Of a DNA stretch of 64,000 nt, positions 59,621 through 64,000 are shown in pieces. The DNA comes from Stenogyne calaminthoides (taxonomy: Eukaryota > Streptophyta > Magnoliopsida > Lamiales > Lamiaceae), in contig JBBCBC010000007.1 in the NCBI GenBank assembly GCA_037126765.1, forward strand, positions 41,147,394-41,211,393, given 5' to 3'. Positions within the stretch are counted from its first letter, which is position 1. The number at the start of each line of letters is the position of its first letter. The notes beneath the pieces were generated by a model. The model was not told where the DNA came from and searched no databases. It saw nothing but the letters and a program-made list of their open reading frames with translations. A program made the position numbers and the translations under genes.

Positions 59621-60899
59621 GTTGCTAGTCGTGCAATGCATCGGCTTGGGAGTTCGCGTCCTTAATACTAGCTTGATGTAGATTTGTTCAAATTTCGGGC
59701 AAAGTGCTTTGTGACCTCTTGGTAGGCCGACATCCGGCCGTCTCGGGCCTCATACTCCCCCTCGATATCTGGCGTGCTTTCTGGCTGGAGTCGGTGTGTA
59801 CTTGAAGTCGCGATGCCCATTCTTGGCGGACATTTCTAGGCAGATTGATCGGTAACTTCATATTACGCCTCGTTGTTGGTGGCAGGGAAATTGAAAGTGA
59901 TGGCATTCTAAAAAGAAATCCCATCTGGACTGATTAACATAATTCCTGCCCCTGATTTGTTGGCAGTTGCCGAGCCGTCTACGTACAACTCCCATGGTGG
60001 GCCGGTCGAACCGCTGGCCCCGGGAGGAGGGTTAATTCAACGATGAAGTCGGCGAGGCCTGAACTTTTATTGCGGGCAGCGGCAGATATGTTACCCATCT
60101 TTGTCCAACCTCGATGGCCCACTTGAGGCATCGGCCCGATGTATCTGGTCGATGGAGCATGTTGCGAAGGGGTAAGGAAGTGAGGACCTCCACTTGGTGA
60201 TCGAAGAAGTAAGGTCTCAGTTTCCTCACACTCATAACTAGAGCATAGGCTAATTTCTCTAGAAGAGGGTATCCTTTGCTTTCGGTTTCATTTAGCGTCG
60301 GTATCGACAAAGTAAATGGGCGGATGGGTTTGACCCTCCGCCTGTACAAACCTTCTTCGGGGGTGGTTTCCGAAAGTCGCCAAGTATAAAAACAGTTTCT
60401 CGCCCGGGGACCGATTTGGCTAAAATCTTGACGTCGGCGGATATGCTTTGATCTGTCAAAGAGCATCGACTCTCGATGTCCATTCAAACCTCTCCTTCTT
60501 TTCGATGGTTTGAACATGGGCTTGCATTTATCCCCCATTCGGGGAGATGAATCTGTTGAGCGGCGAGTACCCCGCGGTTTTGAGCGTCCTTTTTTGTTTT
60601 GGGGCCCCATATCCAAGATAACTTTGCACCTTGGTTTTGCTTCAATCCCCGCTTGGCGACCCGGTGCCCTAGGAACTTCCCCTATTCCACTCACGAAGTT
60701 GCACTTTTTTGGGTTGAGTTTCATATTGAACTTCACGAGTATCTCGAAAGCTTAGCCCGGATGAGCGAAATGATCTTCCTTTTTAGACTCTTCATGACAA
60801 AGTCGTCAACGTACACCTCCACCGACTTGCTGTTTGCTCAACAAACATATGATTGACCCGACCTTTGATCGTTGCCCGGCGTTCTTCAAACCAAAAGGC
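59621..60899 (-). pseudogene. Tat-E1 RT (C-terminal half) and RNase H
   Basis: 60032-60736 gives MKFNMKLNPKKCNF, then LLEKLAYALVMSVRKLRPYF and VEVLTSLPLRNMLHRPD, the RNase H connection. 59688-59924 is the second RNase H in pieces. RT begins at the same internal joint as E2. The active-site stretch is present in DNA but out of frame. Confidence 0.7.
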
Positions 60900-62665
60900 A
60901 TTCTCTATTGCCCCGACTTCCGCCTTTAGGCGGCAGCTTTGATAAGGGAGGGGGAGGCCCCCTATCGTGGTAAGGGGCAAGATGGTGTGGATGATAGCGA
61001 CCTCGCATGCCCTCTGGTATGGGTGGCACAGGCGGCTTCTCTGTCTGTCGCGACCCTATCACGGGCTCTCTTTGCACCCGATCTCCCGGCCGGGTTGGCG
61101 GTCATCTTTGTCGACCTTACCCCACGATTATGCAGGGGATTCTTAACAAACTCATTCACCGCCATCTTCATAAAAAACTTCCACAACCGCTTCAACAGAT
61201 CTCGACACTTTCGGTGTGTAGTGTCCCCTCTAGTCATGATAGTGGCAATACTTGTTCGGGTTTTGCGGCTTTTATCTTTCATGGGGGCGGGCGGGTGCTC
61301 GCAACATGTCTCGATCCCCTGGATTGGGGTATAAACATTACCGGTGTCATACCCGAGCCTCCATCGCCTTTCACCGGAATGGACTCCTCAAATGGTTTGA
61401 AGGCTGTAGGGTGTCTTGTAATGACCCCGGTTTTCTTGGAACCTTTCTTGGGCTCAGTGACTTCCTTTGTCTCGAGGCCGGGTCTCTAGCAATTCCATGG
61501 TATGGATGAGGTCGTGGCCCTTTTTTTCGAAATTGGCTTAGCTGGTCGGGTAGTCGGCGTTCATGTACGGCCATAGTTTTGGTTCCTCTTCGAGGCCGAC
61601 ATCGCCCTCAAGAAATACTTGGCCTCGTCCCTAATGGGGTCGCCAATGATAAGTCTATCGATCCTCTCAACATAGGATCGATCCGACTCCATCTCCCCGA
61701 CGATGTGTTCATGAGCCTGCCTTTGCCACACAGCTTCCAGGCCATCGCCAGATAGTGGCCCAAGAATAATCGAGCCGGGTTGCTCGAAAAGTATCAATGG
61801 AGAGATGGCGGCAAGTGTACCACATGTGGGCCGGTCGCCAGCCGTCGTGGAAAAAGTCTACACTTCGTCGATCCGATGCCCCCATTGAGGCCCGTATCGC
61901 ATTGTACTTCACCATATGGACTCGGGGTTCAGACTCTCCGTTAGTAGCGATCTAGAGCCGCTATGCTAATTTTCCTCCGGGCGGTGCCGAGATCATAGTT
62001 CCCAAGGGCGAATCGGGATGACAAGGTCGATGTTAGACCTAGATGGTCCATCCTCGTTACCCACCTTTTTCCAACAGTGGTGGAGCGGTCCTAGCAATCT
62101 GCCGCGACACGGCGTCCGGCGGATTCTTAACCCCCCGCCGTGACCATGGTGGTATCTTGAATGTCTCGGTGATCCTCCGTGGTGCGTGTCCCGGTCATGG
62201 CAAGATCTCTTTCCACTGTTCATCATGGCGTGTGGTTGAGTGAGCCTCGTCCTCGCCCTCATGAGGGCCTTAGGGCAGCTTCCGAGGTGGGTGAATACAC
62301 TATTCGAACCCGCTGGTCTGTCCAGGGCCAAGTGGTTCCAAACGATGGCATGTTTAGCCGCGTTGTATGCCAGTTGGCCCGTGGACCGTCCCTTTTCCGT
62401 CATAACGCGTTTACCTTTGGAGGTTTCGGCGTCATGGGTTGTTTTCTTGGCTGGGGGTTGTTCCTCCTCAACGCCGAAATTGAGGCGTTCTTGTTGAGGG
62501 CGACCATCAACGCTTTGGCATCCTCCGGTGTTTGGACAAGATTCCACCGGTCGGGGGAACGGAGAAATTTGCCCGATGAGTGGGTTGAGAACTCAGTGAA
62601 ACCTCGACGCCATCACGAACGTCGGTTTCATTCCCGATTACAGCTTTTCTCTGGTTGGTTGCCAT
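60900..62665 (-). pseudogene. Tat-E1 gag
   Basis: A start ATG at 62665 follows the PBS by about 70 bp. 61993-62547, 61561-61797 (DGLEAVWQRQAHEHIV-like, ERIDRLIIGDPIRDEAKYFL) and 60962-61282 follow in different frames. The last part corresponds to the gag of E2. The C-terminus is lost at the joint with RT. Confidence 0.6.
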
Positions 62666-62732
62666 TTTGTTTTTCTTAGTGTTTGGAAGGTGAGGTCTCC
62701 TTGAGAATTGTTGAAATTTCTCAAGAAATGTG

Positions 62733-62752
62733 TTCCCACAGACGATGCCAAT
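62733..62752 (-). other. primer binding site of Tat-E1
   Basis: On the minus strand attggcatcgtctgtgggaa abuts the LTR. It is close to the standard Tat site ATTGGCGCCGTCTGTGGGAA. Confidence 0.85.
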
Positions 62753-63409
62753 TGTTGTAACTAGTTTTTATCTACTCAGTTAAACAATAATGAGTATAAA
62801 ATGTGTATGCTAAAGGCAATCGAATCAGGGAAAGAGACAAAGAAGTTGGTGACCCGGTTCGTCTTTGGAATCAGACTACGTCCTGGGGCGTCCAAGTCAG
62901 GGAGAGGATGTATGTATATGCCTAGAAGTCTAAGTTGTTCGACCTTTTACAGAGGTGGCCGTGGTGGCCTATTTATACTATGACTCCCACCATTTGGGTG
63001 GGAATTTACATAAGGAATAATGCCTATGAAAGGGCTACAATATCGGGAACCATTAATCTCGCCTTGACAGGCCAGAAATCGTCCATCTTCAGCGTGCGCC
63101 AATCGTGGAGCGGATGTGGAGGGCGGATTAGTGGCGTGTTGGGGGATGTTATTGACCACGTGAACTGTATAATTATGACTGGTGCAAGTCACTCCCGACT
63201 TGAGGATATAAAGCGGAAATCGCATCGCGACTTCCCGAACTGCCGACTACCCGAGTTGCCGACCTTTGCGACTTGAAGGTTTGGTCTTGTGGGAATTATG
63301 TGGGCTGATCCCTTGGTCCCCTTGCCGAGGTTGCTTCATGTAGTCTTTGTTGGATTGTTTATGATCCTTCGTGCCCAGGTGGGAGGTCGGGTTTATCCAT
63401 GCTACAACA
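62753..63409 (-). repeat. 5' LTR of Tat-E1
   Basis: 657 bp from TGTTGTAACTAG to GCTACAACA on the plus strand, followed by TTCAC, which continues as Copia-A LTR. No second copy exists in the window. Confidence 0.8.
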
Positions 63410-64000
63410 TTCACCAACAACGAACAGTTAATTGCATACATATTACAATAATCATAACAAGAAATCTTACTGTAATTCTATTGCAGATTTCTCTACTACG
63501 GTATCCACGTAATCCCCCATTATGGATTTGCACGAATTTACCAGCGTTGAATCTGAGACGGAATTTGCTAGGAAAATTCCTATTCTAGATTTTATGGAGA
63601 AATATGAACAACCGTATTATGGATTCCCAAGAGCTCATATATATAGGAGAGTGTTAGCTTAAATCTTAAGCTAACCTGATTGGGAAATAAAATCCCTAAT
63701 CTTTATTTAAATAAATCTCTAAGATTTATTTCCCACATATAAAATCTCTACGAATTTAAATGTCTTATATGAAAATCTCTACGATTTATTTCCATATACA
63801 TTAAATCATACAATTATATTCCAAATATAATTATTGGGAATTCTTATTTAATTAAATTCAATTTAATTAAATATTAATAATAATTAATTTCAAATTAATC
63901 TATTATTAATTACTTCTCCATAAATTAAATATTAAATCCAATTTAACATTTAATCAACCAACTATAATCCGTAAAAAGGAACTACTTGTTGTGTGACCCA
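63410..64000 (-). repeat. 5' LTR of Copia-A (partial, continues past window)
   Basis: Matches 14844-15440 with about a dozen differences by eye, in the same orientation. It starts at ttcaccaacaacgaac, exactly where Tat-E1 entered, and runs off the window. Confidence 0.85.

Larger units (their letters stand above)
55621..63409 (-). mobile_element. Tat-E1, Ty3/gypsy (Tat lineage) element, 3' LTR missing
   Basis: A minus-strand element inserted in the 5' LTR of Copia-A. Order from the right: LTR, PBS, gag, half RT, RNase H, integrase, opposite-strand gene. The left end runs into the E2 fragment with no LTR. The left target duplication and about 56 bp of the Copia-A LTR are missing too. Most frames are broken and CAG/CTG is scarce. 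Confidence 0.75.
14788..64000 (-). mobile_element. Copia-A, host element of the nest (runs off the window)
   Basis: A minus-strand Ty1/copia element whose parts appear in correct order across 49 kb once later insertions are lifted out: 3' LTR, RNase H, RT, integrase, pre-integrase, protease, gag, probable leader, 5' LTR. The two LTR segments that can be compared (14844-15440 and 63410-64000) differ at roughly a dozen positions by eye. It was opened by at least seven insertions. Its own coding regions contain many stops and shifts, so it is dead. Confidence 0.8.

Overview
This is nuclear DNA from a flowering plant, probably a eudicot. The evidence is an intronless family-1 UDP-glycosyltransferase gene with a plant PSPG box, many plant MITE families, and Copia and Tat-type Ty3/gypsy LTR retrotransposons nested in one another. 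Some repeats feel Lamiales-like, but that is a weak guess.

Layout. 1-14787 is AT-rich host sequence. It holds one gene, a zeatin O-glucosyltransferase-like UGT on the minus strand (8642-10038) broken by one shift in an 11-base C run. It also holds a solo LTR with perfect CTCAT target duplications (2601-5216) and MITEs of CACTA, Stowaway and fold-back type. 14788 to the window end is one Copia element (Copia-A, minus strand) split by later insertions. Its own pieces stay in order: 3' LTR 14788-16389, RNase H 16390-17680, RT 21783-22691, integrase 22692-23511, pre-integrase 32634-32905, protease 34210-34520, gag 35119-35722, probable leader 53225-54700, and 5' LTR 63410 onward. Inserted into it are Copia-B (17681-21777, TSD GTCTT), Copia-C (23512-32628, TSD CTAGC/CTAAC), two DNA-transposon-like pieces (32906-34209, 34531-35118), a truncated Copia-C LTR (35723-53224), and Tat-E (about 54700-63409). 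The truncated LTR was entered by Tat-D (36071-52527, TSD GACCT). Tat-D was entered by element F (38063-43424, TSD CTACA). The nest is four levels deep.

No retroelement looks autonomous as written. Copia-B lacks the gag core and has lost the integrase catalytic Glu. Copia-C has several premature stops. Tat-E joins gag directly to mid-RT. Both Tat elements carry an opposite-strand gene resembling the 'putative gypsy type transposon' domain family (PF04195).

The most unusual signal is not a gene. In three separate blocks (about 38063-41200, 50400-51390 and 56700-62700) CAG/CTG triplets are almost absent. Where a sister copy exists, nearly every CAG/CTG in it is altered while the bases between are unchanged. 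Reading frames break inside these blocks and reopen outside. This looks like systematic sequence error at methylated CWG sites rather than evolution. A second oddity is 2770-4110, where an ordered, shortened copy of 140-2580 is interleaved base by base with the reverse-complemented centre of an LTR.
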